DNA of 64,000 bases from Corallochytrium limacisporum (taxonomy: Eukaryota; Opisthokonta), in assembly GCA_002811645.1 (NCBI GenBank), contig PDIP01000003.1, positions 607,739 to 671,738 on the forward strand. The letters run 5' to 3'. The notes beneath the pieces were generated by a model. It did not search any database, was not told the DNA's origin, and worked only from the letters and a program-made list of their open reading frames with translations. The translations under genes were made by a program, and so were the position numbers. Shown here one piece after another: positions 31,365 to 42,169 of this stretch; positions within the stretch are counted from its first letter, which is position 1, and each line of letters starts with the position of its first letter.

Positions 31365-34014
31365 TCTGTGTGATTATTGACTACGCCTCTTTTGACTAGA
31401 CCAAAGTCAATAGTAGTAGGGGGCTCCAGATGAATTAGTTGCGCCGCAAAACTCTCTAAAATATGTGGCTTTCATGTTTTCAGCGATTCGTGTAGTCGTT
31501 GTTTCCACGCGTTAAGAGAATCTGGGGCCGATGGGATGTTTTCAGCACACCGCTCTACGAGAGGGGTCGGCACAAGCCAGAAGTCACACTGCACCTCCCT
31601 CCCATACCCTTGTCCCCCCCCCCTTCCCTCCCCACGGGAGGAACCCAAAATGGCTGTAATTTTTCGGGGTCTTGCAGACCAGTGCTATTTTTGTGCATAC
31701 TTTGCGCCCACTGAATATGGGGGTCCTCGCCGAGGACTTACCTCTTCTACCCACCCATCTCACGAAGCACACCTGGCCAGGGCAGATAGTTTTGTGATTA
31801 AAGGGTGCGTGCTCTGCCATTGCAATCGAGATGCTTCTGCAAAAAAACTTGGTCAGTTCCCCGCACGCAGCCAAGAAGTGGCAACTACAAAGGTGACTGT
31901 AAGGGGCCCCGGAAACAGAACACCATACTGCACAGATCGATGAATTTCCGCGGGGACCCTCTTGTGCATAGTTGGGGCGGCCGTACGTAGCCTGGCAAAG
32001 GTCTAGCCGTGTCGGAAGAGCTGGTCTGCCCCAAAGGATGAGGGCAGGCCCAGGCAAAATGATCCACCCGCAGACTTGCTCTGCCCGGGAGGTGGTGTGT
32101 TCCAACTCTCACCGAGCCACAGTCCGAACCCATTGTTTACGCAGCTCAGCCGGCACGGAGAGGACTTCCCACGACCGGCCAGTAACGGTGGCCTGGGAAA
32201 ATTTTCTTCAATTTCGCATTGTTCGCTGCCCCATCTCTCCACTCTCCTTCTCTCACATCTCTGTCTTTGGATTTTTGGGTTCTTCTGTTTTTTTCTTATT
32301 TTTTTTTTTGGGTACGTTCTTTCCTTTATTCTCGCCTTTACTCAAATTTCTACTGGTTTGGGGGTGAAGGTGGGGGGGTGCGTTACACAATACAGTGAAC
32401 AGAGAGAGGAGAAACCAATTCACGTTCCTCCGCGAAGTGACAATAGTGCGCGTAAGGACTCCGAAAATAATATACGGATAGTATTAAAAATAGACAGAAT
32501 TGCATAAACTATCTACATCGATATCCAACAATGTAGTATTATTTGGTATTTGGTGTAACCAAAATCATGAATTCCGTATATAAATATTCATGCCCCCATA
32601 GCAACGATCCACTGAGCAACCACGGTACAGCTACGTTCACTATATCGCAGGCCCTCCGGGGAGTCCCCAACCAGCCTGGGGAGGCTCGCTGTGATTGGTC
32701 CAACGAGCAAAGGGTACGAGGTTTCCGTAACAGATTGGAATGTGTTTGTTCGAGGAGGTATCTTCAATGATCCTGTGTAGGTGTATTTGGCTCTATCGGG
32801 CCACCCTTCTAGTATGCACTATTGCGACCAGCATAGGGACAGTGCTTCATGTTATCTTTCGGACGGATCCAGAATGATGACGATGCAACCTGCACGACCC
32901 AATGCACCCGCCCTTCTCTTGAGGCCCCCACAAAGGAACATCATGCCGTAGAGTACCGTCCTCTACTAACGCACGAGGTAGAGGACAATGGTAGCGCTTT
33001 AGTGCTTACTCCCGTCTGTGGCTCTGAGATGCATGCTGGGTTATATGGCTTGCCGGCAGTACTGGGCGACAGATTATGCCGGTCATTGCAGCGCGGTTGT
33101 CTCTCTGACCGGCATGCTTGGAAACGAACCATAGCGGAGGTATGGAGCCCGGCCATACAATTGTTGCCGCCGAAATTGCGGTGCCTCGATTCCATACAGT
33201 TTGCATAGCAATGCTCGCCAACCGCTCGTTTTCCTTCCAAGAAAGGGTCGACAATGATTTCCGCTGTCTTCTGTCGGTCCAAAGAACCGTCTATTAAACG
33301 TCAAACTGGCACCGATGAACATGGTCAAGCATACATAGGTGAACACCTATCATAGATAATCAATGAACAGAAATAGAAGGAAACGGGACCGGAAGGGAAG
33401 GCAGTTGATCGAAAAGGAAGAATGATTGTGGGTGCCGGTCGTTCAGCGTAAGGTTCGCCGCCCTCCCCGCGGTGGTTCGGCCCTCCTTCCTTGTGTTCCA
33501 AAACTTAAAAAGTATACAATATATTTGGCATAGATCTCAAGCGGCCGATGGGGCGAAACCCGCCACCGGTGAGTCCTACCGGATGTGCTTTGGACCCGTA
33601 CTGGGCCACGTCAGACTGAGCATATCTTGCGATGCGCATGAGAAGAGTAGTTTCTGCTGTACTTCTTGTCTCCATGATCTATCTATTGTTTTCTAGGCTT
33701 CAGAGGCTGCACATTCCTTTCTGCCTTTCCCGCAGTTCGCGAAACATTTTCTCCAACCTTCTCTAAGCTCAAGGGAAGTGGAAGGTATTCAAATCATTGG
33801 TGTAAGTCTTGGACTTAGTACAAGAACTCACCCATTCAGATACGCGAAAAGAGCAACATACACACTACGGACCATTTTCAGGCACACAATCTGAATACGA
33901 CACATACCGAATCCTTATAAAGAATGTGAAGACCCGGGGAAAGCGTAGAGAATATCCTCACGGAAGAAGTCAGGTTAGAGTAGCGTTGGATCAGTACACG
34001 CCCGCACAGTCAAA
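31365..34014. other. 2.65 kb intergenic region between divergent genes
   Basis: It holds the 5' flanks of methylmalonyl-CoA mutase and the RapGAP gene. A C10 run lies near 31613 and T-rich stretches near 32285-32310. The open frame at 32849-33208 (plus, 119 codons) and frames opposite it match nothing I know. No RNA gene was found. Confidence 0.5.
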
Positions 34015-36393
34015 ATGACCACTGATGGACCGGACCAGGGAAGCGCTGGTCTGCGTCGCATCACCACCCAGGTGCGCCGCCGCATTGAAGAACTCCAGTC
34101 CCATAATACGAAATCATCAACTACCAAACATGTTATGGAAGAACCGCCAAACCACGTCTCGGTGAGTCGGCTTCGGAGAGTGTTCATGGGAGAGGCTGTG
34201 GACTCGGAGCCTCATGAAAACGAAGACAACTTGCATGGCCAAGGAAGTTCAATGGATGACATCCACCGCGCAGAAAAATCTCACAAGCGGATGGAAAGCG
34301 CATCTTTTCCTCGGTCAATAAGCATGCGGGAACGTCCAACAAGGTCGCTATCTTGTGATTGGGAAGAGATGGATGTCTTGCCAGAATACAGCGATCGGTT
34401 GCTGACCCAGAAACAGAATGGTACTAAGATGAAGTCCGAAAATTCATTAGCAACAAAGCCGCAAGGGCGACATCTCCGGATAACCACTTCCTCGACCATC
34501 TGCGGCGACAGTCAGACCACGGTGGGTGCCTCTTCAGACGCTATGGTTCGGACCTTGGGGAATAGTTCATCAGCCTCGGCCCTGCGCAAGAGCCAGAGAT
34601 TCATTCAGAGCTTAGATATGGCCAAATCAGCAAAGGAGGGCGCAGAATTCCACCGTCGTCTGACGCTCCAAGGGTTCAATGACATTGAACTGGATCTCCA
34701 GAGCAGCATGAATTTCCTAAACGCGATCGGAAGCCCTCAAGCCAGCCAAGACAAGATTGCAGATGCAGCAGCTGCCGCAGCCAGTGAACAGGACAGCAAC
34801 GGTGAGCATCCAGTTGCCCACGCGACCGTGCGTCGCATGCCCCGCAGTTTCTCAGGCGTTGGTCGGGACGATGAAGGCTTCTTAATGGTGGAGGCTGACA
34901 ACATCCTCCAGTCCACAATAGCGGAGGATACCGTAAACGACGAGCTCTTTGAGGATCAGGATGGACGAGGATTGACTGTTACTACTGCGGTGGGTCTCAG
35001 AGAAAGCACAGGATCTCTGCGGCAGCACTCCTTGACCAACTCCGCTCCTTCGGTGCTAAGTTCGACGCCCTCGTTGAATCCCGACAATCTGGCCAGCTCC
35101 ATCGCATCAGCAGTGGGATCGGCCATCTTTGATGTCATGTCACAGAGTGCAGTTGACTCTGGGGAAGACACGAAGTTGGAACTAGATCAGTTCGTGGTCT
35201 TGGGGGATAGGTATACATCGGACGAAGCACGGGCAACAGTGGCCCCCCAGGTCAATGACCCGGCACATAATCTGATGTCGATCGAGACAAGGCAGAGACT
35301 GCATATTTCTTTGGATGAATGTAGACTTGACCCAGAGTTCACATATCCAATGTACTCGACACTAATCGCCCCGCATCCGCACCAGGTCTGCTTCGTGGTG
35401 GACGAGAACTTGGGCTACTGCGCAGTCTCTGTGCGAAAAGAAAAGCTGCCTGACAAATCAACTCGTTATCGTGTATTGATCATGCCATCTAAGGGTTCAC
35501 AGGTGCGCAAGATTGTCAGAGACAATCAGTGCCATGTCTCGTCCATCCTTCGTACGAAACCGTCTTTCCGGGACGTCCTACAGGCGGCTTACACGTTCCG
35601 TCCCATTACCAAGTTCCGCACACCGAGCACAAAACAGAAGGAGCAGGTCAAAAAGGCGCTGATTGAAGCAGAAAAGAAGATGAACATGGACAAGTACAAT
35701 ATTGGGGTCATCTACGTCCGTCCGGGCCAGAAACAGGAAGGAGAATACTTCAACAACGAAGATGGCAGTCCGGCATTCAATAACTTTGTTGAACTACTCG
35801 GCGAGAAGATTCGCCTACAGGGGTTCAAGGGCCACCGCGGCGGCCTGGACACTCACAGCAACACCACCGGTACCCACAGCGTGGCCACCATCTTTAGTGG
35901 TGTGGAGATCATGTTTCACGTCTCCACATTGCTGCCATACGTCCAAGGAGATCCGCAGCAGGTTCGCCGCAAAGCCTTCATTGGCAACGACATTTCTCAA
36001 ATTGTCTTTGTTGAATGCGACGAGGGCACAGACCGAGTTACAACTTCTAAATTTGACCCGGAATCCCTGACTGCGCAGTTTCCACACGTGTTCTTGGTTG
36101 TGCACATGCTGAAGAAGGACCCTCCGGTCTACGCACTCCATGAGGTGCATCGTAAGGAACTCCAGCCATACCCACCGATGGTCTCCCGTAACGTGTGGAC
36201 TCATGACACTACTTTCCGCGACGTCCTGCTGACCAAGGCGATTAACGGCCAGCACGCAGCCTATCGCAATGGCAAGCTTAGCATCGTGCGTCAAAGCCTG
36301 TGCCGCGGTCTACTCAAGTCTGTCTGCGATGATTTCGTCCCGGAGATTGAATCCGACCTGACGAAATCTAAGGTGGCCACCCGCAAGAGGTAA
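34015..36393 (+). CDS. Rap/Ran-GAP domain protein (Rap1GAP-like)
   Basis: The 792-residue protein has a long Ser/Thr-rich, probably disordered N-terminal half (residues 1-420) with several basic-Ser motifs. A Rap/Ran-GAP region follows at about 430-780: PHPHQVCFVVDENLGYCAVS (the Rap1GAP dimerisation-type segment), then the catalytic part with YNIGVIYVRPGQ, FVELLGEKI, GVEIMFHVSTLLPY and the catalytic-helix signature FIGNDISQIVFVE. Asn658 in GND corresponds to the asparagine thumb that drives GTP hydrolysis on Rap. The protein should switch off a Rap-type small GTPase. ATG at 34015; intronless. No GoLoco motif is evident in the N-terminus. Confidence 0.92.
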   Translation: MTTDGPDQGSAGLRRITTQVRRRIEELQSHNTKSSTTKHVMEEPPNHVSVSRLRRVFMGEAVDSEPHENEDNLHGQGSSMDDIHRAEKSHKRMESASFPRSISMRERPTRSLSCDWEEMDVLPEYSDRLLTQKQNGTKMKSENSLATKPQGRHLRITTSSTICGDSQTTVGASSDAMVRTLGNSSSASALRKSQRFIQSLDMAKSAKEGAEFHRRLTLQGFNDIELDLQSSMNFLNAIGSPQASQDKIADAAAAAASEQDSNGEHPVAHATVRRMPRSFSGVGRDDEGFLMVEADNILQSTIAEDTVNDELFEDQDGRGLTVTTAVGLRESTGSLRQHSLTNSAPSVLSSTPSLNPDNLASSIASAVGSAIFDVMSQSAVDSGEDTKLELDQFVVLGDRYTSDEARATVAPQVNDPAHNLMSIETRQRLHISLDECRLDPEFTYPMYSTLIAPHPHQVCFVVDENLGYCAVSVRKEKLPDKSTRYRVLIMPSKGSQVRKIVRDNQCHVSSILRTKPSFRDVLQAAYTFRPITKFRTPSTKQKEQVKKALIEAEKKMNMDKYNIGVIYVRPGQKQEGEYFNNEDGSPAFNNFVELLGEKIRLQGFKGHRGGLDTHSNTTGTHSVATIFSGVEIMFHVSTLLPYVQGDPQQVRRKAFIGNDISQIVFVECDEGTDRVTTSKFDPESLTAQFPHVFLVVHMLKKDPPVYALHEVHRKELQPYPPMVSRNVWTHDTTFRDVLLTKAINGQHAAYRNGKLSIVRQSLCRGLLKSVCDDFVPEIESDLTKSKVATRKR

Positions 36394-37090
36394 CCCCCAT
36401 ATGTGATTCATGTGAATACAGAATATAAGACCAGGAATATGTACTATATCTCATCGTAGTCGCCGACCTGTTGCTCCCTGAATGACAGATGCCGCTAGAG
36501 TTCCAGACAGTTAATACAGGTCCCGGGGTCAACCATGCGCCTGCATTAGGCAGATACACCAGACTGGATCGCATACAGAGAAGCATATCCAGTCCAAGGT
36601 AGCACCTGGATAGTATCAGTCTCTTTGCTACAGACTTGTTAATGCCAACATTGTCTGCTGATTCGGTTCGGAGGCACTGATCCCCCCCCCCCCCGGGGGG
36701 GGGGGGGAGGGGGGAGGGGCATTGTCAGACACGCACACCCTGTGAGACCCAATGCACCAGTGAAGAATCAGAAAAGTCGACCAACGGGAGTGTGTGGGGT
36801 CAGTTCTAGTCCAACAAGACACACGAATCAGAGAAATCCATGGATGACGGCGGGAGGAAATTCAATATTGAAAGTATTGAGCGGATGAGGATCAGGCCAT
36901 CACCATTCAGTTATACTAGGATTGTACCCCTTGCCCCAAATTCACTATTCAAAACTAAATCAGTGCGAATGATCCCGAATTTATCGGAATAATTGCTAAA
37001 CTGCGCATGTATGGAAATATGTATGTATGGATGGTCTGCTGGACCGCGGATCATCTCTGAGAGGAAACATGATTTGATGAATGAAAGTCT
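36394..37090. other. Convergent 3' spacer with a perfect C13G13 palindrome
   Basis: No coding sequence recognised. It separates the 3' ends of the RapGAP and ING genes and contains the 26 bp palindrome at 36682-36707. Confidence 0.6.
36682..36707. repeat. C13G13 perfect 26 bp palindrome
   Basis: Thirteen C directly followed by thirteen G, then AGG and further G-runs. This is the longest of the C(n)G(n) elements in the window. Confidence 0.9.
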
Positions 37091-37945
37091 CTAGCGACAC
37101 TGTGGGCAATACCACTTACCCTTTGGTGCCTCTGTCAATCCAACACAGCCGTAGTGGAACCATTCGATGGGACAGTCGGGGTTATCACATCCAACCATGT
37201 CACCATATGACACTTGGTTGCACAGGCAGTACTTGGGTTCGTTTGGATCCAGTCCACCAGCAGGTTCTGGAATGCCTGTTGTACCCATATCGAGTCCAGC
37301 CAGAACTGTGCCGACTAGTCCCAAAGAAGTGTCACGCAGGCCTGCACCGAGCCCTGCAGCAGATACACCACTGGCTGCCGAAATGCTCTGTTTCTTTTGC
37401 TTCTTGCGCGCCGGTCCATCAGCTTTCTTCGTTTCTTTTCGACTAGAGACGCTGTCCTTTCGGCTACGCGAGGTCAGGCCGGATACTTCACTTGAAGTCT
37501 CTGCATAGTCAGTCACGGACTTACGAGATGTCAACTGCTCCACACTGGCGTGCTTCTGTCCGGCTTTGTTCGCTTTCTCCACCAGCGTATTCGTTATACC
37601 AGGGTTCTCGGCCTCGAGCTCATTTGTAAACTTCTTAACTTCATTGTCTAGTCGCTTGCTATGCCTTTCTATGATCTCATGCACTTGATCAAGGACGGAC
37701 AGCTTCTTTTGATGCACTTGTTGAGCCTTAGCAAATGATGTTCTGATCCTGTGACACTTTGCTGCCCTTTGCTCACCATTCATGGTTTGGCCCGACAAGA
37801 AATATCTCTTCACTTCCCTTTCCGCAAGCTCTTCTTCACGGGCTGCTTTTTCGTCGGCGTCCCCCATGCGTTTTAGATTAGCACCAATGAATTCACTGAG
37901 ACCCTCAATGGACTCAACAAAGTCCTCAAGATAGTACATTGCCAT
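37091..37945 (-). CDS. ING-family PHD-finger protein
   Basis: The 284-residue protein has the two-part ING layout. Residues 1-110 form the ING N-terminal helical domain ([14 protein letters not shown], then a long charged coiled coil). A Ser/Lys-rich linker with a KKQKKQ nuclear signal follows, and residues about 237-283 are a C4HC3 PHD finger: [20 protein letters not shown], then [13 protein letters not shown] and [11 protein letters not shown] proteins read trimethylated histone H3 lysine 4 and target acetyltransferase or deacetylase complexes. The aromatic cage positions (Tyr after C-N-Q-V-S, Trp in EWFH) are present. ATG at 37945, intronless. Confidence 0.95.
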   Translation of the reverse strand: MAMYYLEDFVESIEGLSEFIGANLKRMGDADEKAAREEELAEREVKRYFLSGQTMNGEQRAAKCHRIRTSFAKAQQVHQKKLSVLDQVHEIIERHSKRLDNEVKKFTNELEAENPGITNTLVEKANKAGQKHASVEQLTSRKSVTDYAETSSEVSGLTSRSRKDSVSSRKETKKADGPARKKQKKQSISAASGVSAAGLGAGLRDTSLGLVGTVLAGLDMGTTGIPEPAGGLDPNEPKYCLCNQVSYGDMVGCDNPDCPIEWFHYGCVGLTEAPKGKWYCPQCR

Positions 37946-38042
37946 GGTTCTATTTTTCTAAACTGAGGCCTGTTATCTATAATTCTACATTCTGTTCGTG
38001 ATAGATGGGATTGTCGCAGCAATGTGCTTGTCTTTGCGCAAT

Positions 38043-38700
38043 TCAAATAGTGTTGTTGCTTCGAAATACCACAGTCATTTCTATGTGCGGTACCATGTTT
38101 CTCTGCGCGCGCCCATCTGCCTCTGCTGTGATCATTTCCCAGTGTTTTACAATCCTATCCGTATGTGAAATCACTGGCCACCTCCCACCATTCTCCACAG
38201 TGAATGTGCTGCTGATATTTTGTGCCTCAAATGTTGTTCACTTCCCTGGGCCATTGTCGCCTACTGTGGGTACACCTGACGCAAAACGTCGAGAAGACAG
38301 AACGAAAGAAAAAGGGATGAAACTATTCCCTGGTACGCTGAACCGGGGAGATTTGGAAGTAAAGACCGTCCCAACGATCTCACAGGACTCAATGTCAATA
38401 CCCCTTCCTGCCTCAGAGAGAGAGACTCTACCGATTGTGCGGACTACAGGTTGTTCGGAAATTCAAGAGCCCGAGGTACCATAGAGCATCCATAGTGAAG
38501 CATCCACCGTTCAACTTGCGGAGTGAGTTTGGTCTATGTACCGTCCTTTCGCGAGGTAACCCGCTGACGGGAGGAATGGCGTTTGGTGTGAAAGAAGGGG
38601 ATCGCCCTTCAATATACAAAACAAACTGAGTCATGAAAGCTATGAAAAGAGATAGGGGATCATTTGTAGACAATAACGGTGGTACATTTTGTGTCACCAT
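38043..38700 (-). pseudogene. Possible broken or spliced gene, unrecognised
   Basis: The minus strand shows two coding-like stretches. An ATG frame from 38700 runs 91 codons (FVLYIEGRSPSFTPNAIPPV). A second frame from about 38450 (VVRTIGRVSLSEAGRGIDIE) runs to a single in-frame TGA at about 38244 and then continues in the same frame (TFTVENGGRWPVISHTDRIV) to TGA at 38043. Codon pattern favours this strand over an open 159-codon plus-strand frame opposite. One stop and one frame change fit either a damaged gene or a spliced gene whose introns I could not fix. No family recognised. It sits between the divergent ING and cyclin Y genes. Confidence 0.35.
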
Positions 38701-38832
38701 GAGCATGTACTCTGTGATATGGCTTACAGGAAAACCCGTTTAATTAATACAGAGGAGGCAAAATGTAAGGCGAAACAACACTTCTCAATGCGGATCTGCA
38801 TTGGCTTTGGTGAACATAGCTGACGACACAAC

Positions 38833-40062
38833 ATGGGTAATTCCTCTAGTAAGAATAAGACAGGGGTTCCTGTCAATGGGGACACAAGGTCTTCTGGTAA
38901 ATCCACAAGGTCTTCCAAGAAAACCATCCTAAAACGACGAGGAAAAAGGAAGGGAAGGAATGAACATGCTCTCAACGGAGACCCACGGACTGTTGGCTCT
39001 GACCCGCGGCAGCAAGATGGCGAGATTCCCGAAGTTAATATTGAGGGATCAGGAGACTTGTCAGAACGCAGGTCCGTGGCTAGTGCAAAAGACAACAGAG
39101 ACGAAAATGATGCCCTACAACACATTAGTGAGCGACAGACCGAAGTACCGGATGAAAAACACATTCGTTTCGGCAATCACAACAGATATGTTAAATCTCT
39201 CAATAGCTTAGAACAAGCGGGTGTCAACGACAAAGTGGGGCGCACACGAAGTAATTCTTCGAACAGTAACAATGCACTGCGACGGAGAAATAGTTGTACC
39301 ACAATCTATCTTAGCGCGAGCGTGGCCGCACCAGGGCTGGAGCGTACGCTCGAGTGCGTATCGCAGGCTCTTGAATTGGACGGCAGTGACAATTTCACTA
39401 AGAGAGATTTGCGTAAGAGTGGCATGGATGCCATCAGTCCACGGGCACGGACCCTGTGGAGTGTTTTTAGCGAGGAAGACCATCCGAGCAGTTTCGGAGA
39501 ACTGGACGTCAGTGAGTACTGGGAAGTACCCTCCGCTGGCAGAATCTTCCATTTCTTAAACTCTCTGTTTGAGGCAGCCGCTCTGACTGCTGAGGCTGCC
39601 ATCATCACACTGATCTACGTGGAGCGGCTGATGAACTCGACAGGCATAGTGTTCACCGGACTCTACTGGCGGCGGATCACACTCGGAGCCGTTCTCCTGG
39701 CCTCCAAGGTATGGGACGACCAAGCCGTCTGGAACGTGGACTTCTGTTCCATTCTGCCGGACATGGCAGTAGAAGACATGAACCAACTCGAACGGCGATA
39801 TTTGGAGGCAATTGGTTTCAATGTGAGTGTGGCAGCTGGTATCTACGCGCGCTACTTCTTTGAGCTCCAGGACATCGTCAACGAGAACGACGGCCTGCCC
39901 ACGACCCAGCTGAATATGGAGCGGGCAATCGAACTAGAGGCTCTGACCCGCAAGACCGAATCGCTAGTGTCCAAGACAAAGAAAGGCAATCCTAGAACAC
40001 GGAAGAGACCAAAGAGTCAGGATCAGTACCAGAGAAAACCTGAACCAGCATATGTCATGTAA
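38833..40062 (+). CDS. Cyclin Y-type cyclin
   Basis: The 409-residue protein starts MGNSSSK, an N-myristoylation signal also found in animal cyclin Y, which anchors CDK14/CDK16 to membranes. A basic Ser-rich region follows, then LQHISERQTE and RRRNSCTTIYLS, matching conserved segments of cyclin Y. The cyclin box at about residues 225-345 contains AALTAEAAIITLIYVERL, ASKVWDDQAVWNVDFC and MNQLERRYLEAIGFNV. In animals cyclin Y acts in Wnt receptor phosphorylation at mitosis; that role here is inference. The SCTTIYL serine may be a 14-3-3-type phosphosite as in the animal protein. ATG at 38833, intronless, convergent with the next gene. Confidence 0.94.
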   Translation: MGNSSSKNKTGVPVNGDTRSSGKSTRSSKKTILKRRGKRKGRNEHALNGDPRTVGSDPRQQDGEIPEVNIEGSGDLSERRSVASAKDNRDENDALQHISERQTEVPDEKHIRFGNHNRYVKSLNSLEQAGVNDKVGRTRSNSSNSNNALRRRNSCTTIYLSASVAAPGLERTLECVSQALELDGSDNFTKRDLRKSGMDAISPRARTLWSVFSEEDHPSSFGELDVSEYWEVPSAGRIFHFLNSLFEAAALTAEAAIITLIYVERLMNSTGIVFTGLYWRRITLGAVLLASKVWDDQAVWNVDFCSILPDMAVEDMNQLERRYLEAIGFNVSVAAGIYARYFFELQDIVNENDGLPTTQLNMERAIELEALTRKTESLVSKTKKGNPRTRKRPKSQDQYQRKPEPAYVM

Positions 40063-40184
40063 AAAGTTGCCCAACATTACTGTGACCAGGCGAGTTTGAT
40101 TGTTTATGACACTAACTAGTATTACCTTTATATATGTATATTGATTACTTACGAAGTTTCCTTTTTTGTAAATTTCAAGTGGAT

Positions 40185-40631
40185 CTAGTAGTGACCCAAT
40201 TTCACCTGAGGTTCTGGCCGTGGGTCAGCTACTTCACGTTTTGCCGCAGGGTTACGCCACGCAGGGTTAGTGAAACCCATGACCTGATAGGTAACAAACA
40301 AGAACCCAAATCCGTAGCCCAGCCATTTCAGAGCCTCATAAGGATTAGCATGCTCCTCGAGGTAGTCCACGAAGAAAATACTATATTCTTCTTCCATTTC
40401 AGGGACGGGATCCTCAATATTACGACGTTCCTGCATGTCGTCATACTGCAGATAGGCCTTCTCTGCCTGCTGATGGACACCCGCCGCGTTGTACCCTCCC
40501 AGGTCCACTTGAGAGTCCGACTTAACTTCCTGTCTCATAACAGCAGTCGAGTGCATGAACCGAACACGAGTCATGGCACAGACAGAGCGGAGGCTAGACG
40601 GCCGCATTGCCCGAGTCAAAAACGACGACAT
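40185..40631 (-). CDS. Probable NDUFB8 (ASHI) subunit of respiratory complex I
   Basis: From the ATG at 40631 the protein is 148 residues, beginning MSSFLTRAMRPSSLRS, a basic presequence-like leader; an upstream ATG at 40742 would add 37 residues. An acidic middle part precedes FVDYLEEHANPYEALKWLGY and a single hydrophobic membrane segment (GYGFGFLFVTYQVM). The end, DPRPEPQVKLGHY, resembles the conserved tail of NDUFB8 (DPS.EPE...HY). NDUFB8 is an accessory subunit of the distal membrane arm. The assignment rests on layout plus this tail and is moderately secure. Intronless. Confidence 0.6.
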   Translation of the reverse strand: MSSFLTRAMRPSSLRSVCAMTRVRFMHSTAVMRQEVKSDSQVDLGGYNAAGVHQQAEKAYLQYDDMQERRNIEDPVPEMEEEYSIFFVDYLEEHANPYEALKWLGYGFGFLFVTYQVMGFTNPAWRNPAAKREVADPRPEPQVKLGHY

Positions 40632-40742
40632 TCTTTTAATAACTAATTTACACGCTTTCGTTTCCCCTGCTGTGTTGTTACACGGATTTGAAACCAATAG
40701 GCTTGAGAAGAATTTCCTGGGTTGTTTTGAACGTGAAGACAT

Positions 40743-41297
40743 CTAGGTTCTAATGTAGCTGAATGTATTCAGCATAATGTCATGCAAAATTTTCGCCAAA
40801 GGAAGTGCGTAACCACAACCCGTGGTCAGTGCTACGTGCGGACAACCAGTAGCTTGTATATATTCCAACCCCGCCTGGCTTTCGAGCACACACACACAGC
40901 GCCCTCGTTTTTTCACTGAAGAGCCCCCCTCGCGCCTACTCACCAGCAGGAGCCACCCGAGCCCTACTCTCTGTCTGTGCATGCCCTCCCTGTCAATCAG
41001 TAAACAAAACAACGGGTTTGAACTTCACCGAAAGCGACACCTCTGGTCTCCTGGTCCATATAACCAGTGAACTGGCCGGAATGACCGCAGTGGAAATCCA
41101 GAGGGCTCTTATAGTGAATGTATGAAATCTGTAGTATGCGCAGTGATAGTACATAGGAACCGATCCTTTTGTCCACCGTCGGGGTCGGGTTGGTAGTGTG
41201 TCAATTGATTTCTTTAATGTACAGTTGCAATTTGATTCTTCGTCAAGCAGAAGAATTTTGGTGTGAGCGGCAGAGGGCCGACCGGAAATCTGCGCAC
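40743..41297. other. Spacer between NDUFB8-like gene and cyclase remnant
   Basis: No gene recognised. The 5' flank of the NDUFB8-like gene lies at its left end. Confidence 0.55.
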
Positions 41298-42152
41298 TCA
41301 GCGATCGTGCCCTGCGGGCGGGCATGTTGGGGACTGCAACTGCGATTGCTGCTCGCAAGGCCCCTGGGACAAGAAAGACCAGGTACGCACGTACAGTGCC
41401 AACTTGTCGGCCGCAATGTGCGCTCCAGTCCAGTCGCCCACTGGTGGATCTTGGATGAAGTGGTCGCAGCGCTTGATGAAGGTCTGGCTAACCCGATCAC
41501 CTGGGTGTAGTTCCATACAGTACGTGAATGACTTCTTGGCGGACTGAAAGTCACCATTCCTGTAAAGAGCGCTTCCTTCCTTCAAATAGCGAACGACCTC
41601 AAGACGATTTGGGAACTGCTCTTCCGTGTAATGGTCGAGCACTTCATAAATACCTACTGCATAAGACTTGCCCTTGACCTGCAGGTCGTCGACTTTACGG
41701 ATCACATACGCCTCATTCAACGCCTCCATCGTAGCTTCGGAAATCAGCAACTCGGCACCGTACTGCTCTCAATGATGACGTCCGCAACATCCTTGGATAC
41801 ATAGCGGGCCATGGTGGCTCTGAAGCGAGTCTCACGACTAAGATCCTCAAGGAGATAAATGGAACCAACACGCTCCTGCGCGTGTGTTTCTAACGGTACA
41901 CCGATGAGGTTGCAGGAGATTTTTTGGTTCCGGACGATGAAATCGACATCCATGGCGCTGTCCTCCTCACCGTCCCTCTGCACTTTGTAGAGTACCTGGT
42001 TAACTTCAGCGCTGCAGTCAATGGAGATGAAGAACTCACCGAGGGTTGTGCCCTGGAAAGAGTGGGGTTCTCAATGCTGAATAATTCCTGGAAACGACGA
42101 TTGGTCTTCACTACGCGTCCGTCTGTGTCAACGGAGACCACTGCGTTGGTGA
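41298..42152 (-). pseudogene. Class III adenylyl cyclase remnant with the catalytic core deleted
   Basis: On the minus strand a PAS-like segment starts right after a telomeric repeat (ITNAVVSVDTDGRVVKTNRR), shifts frame near 42060, continues TTLGEFFISIDCSAEVNQ and reaches RFRATMARYVSKDVADVIIE, the linker that normally precedes a cyclase domain. The next readable block, in another frame from about 41765, is YGAELLISEATMEALNEAY, VKGKSYAVGIYEVLD and FIQDPPVGDWTG, which normally follows the catalytic domain in PAS/GAF-linked cyclases. The roughly 170-residue catalytic core is missing. Left and right parts meet at GAGAGCAGTACGG, compatible with microhomology at AGCAG. Two frame breaks and lack of the active site indicate a non-functional fragment. 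Confidence 0.8.
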
Positions 42153-42168
42153 TAGGGTTAGGGTTAGG
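42153..42168 (+). repeat. Interstitial telomere-type repeat
   Basis: TAGGGTTAGGGTTAGG, about 2.7 perfect TTAGGG units. It lies between the cyclase remnant and the stop codon of the zinc-finger gene (42170-42172). The G-rich strand runs toward the zinc-finger gene. Confidence 0.85.
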
Positions 42169-42169
42169 C

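Noticed and set aside
31734-31840. U1 snRNA-like motifs: ACTTACCT, then TCACGAAG about 25 bases on and CATTGCAA later
   Set aside because: The order and first spacing resemble U1, but stem I cannot form around the CACGAAG loop, helix pairing with the 5' region is missing and the last motif is about 20 bases too far. No Sm site follows.
33083-33346. Overlapping frames on both strands near 33.1-33.3 kb
   Set aside because: Protein-like in places but no family, no clear splice sites and no preferred strand.
36570-36600. ATACAGAGAAG resembling the U6 snRNA core
   Set aside because: The essential AGCAUGG and downstream U6 sequence are absent; a chance match.
38005-38484. 159-codon plus-strand frame
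   Set aside because: Cys/Leu/Ile-rich composition typical of an antisense shadow; the minus strand shows better codon pattern.
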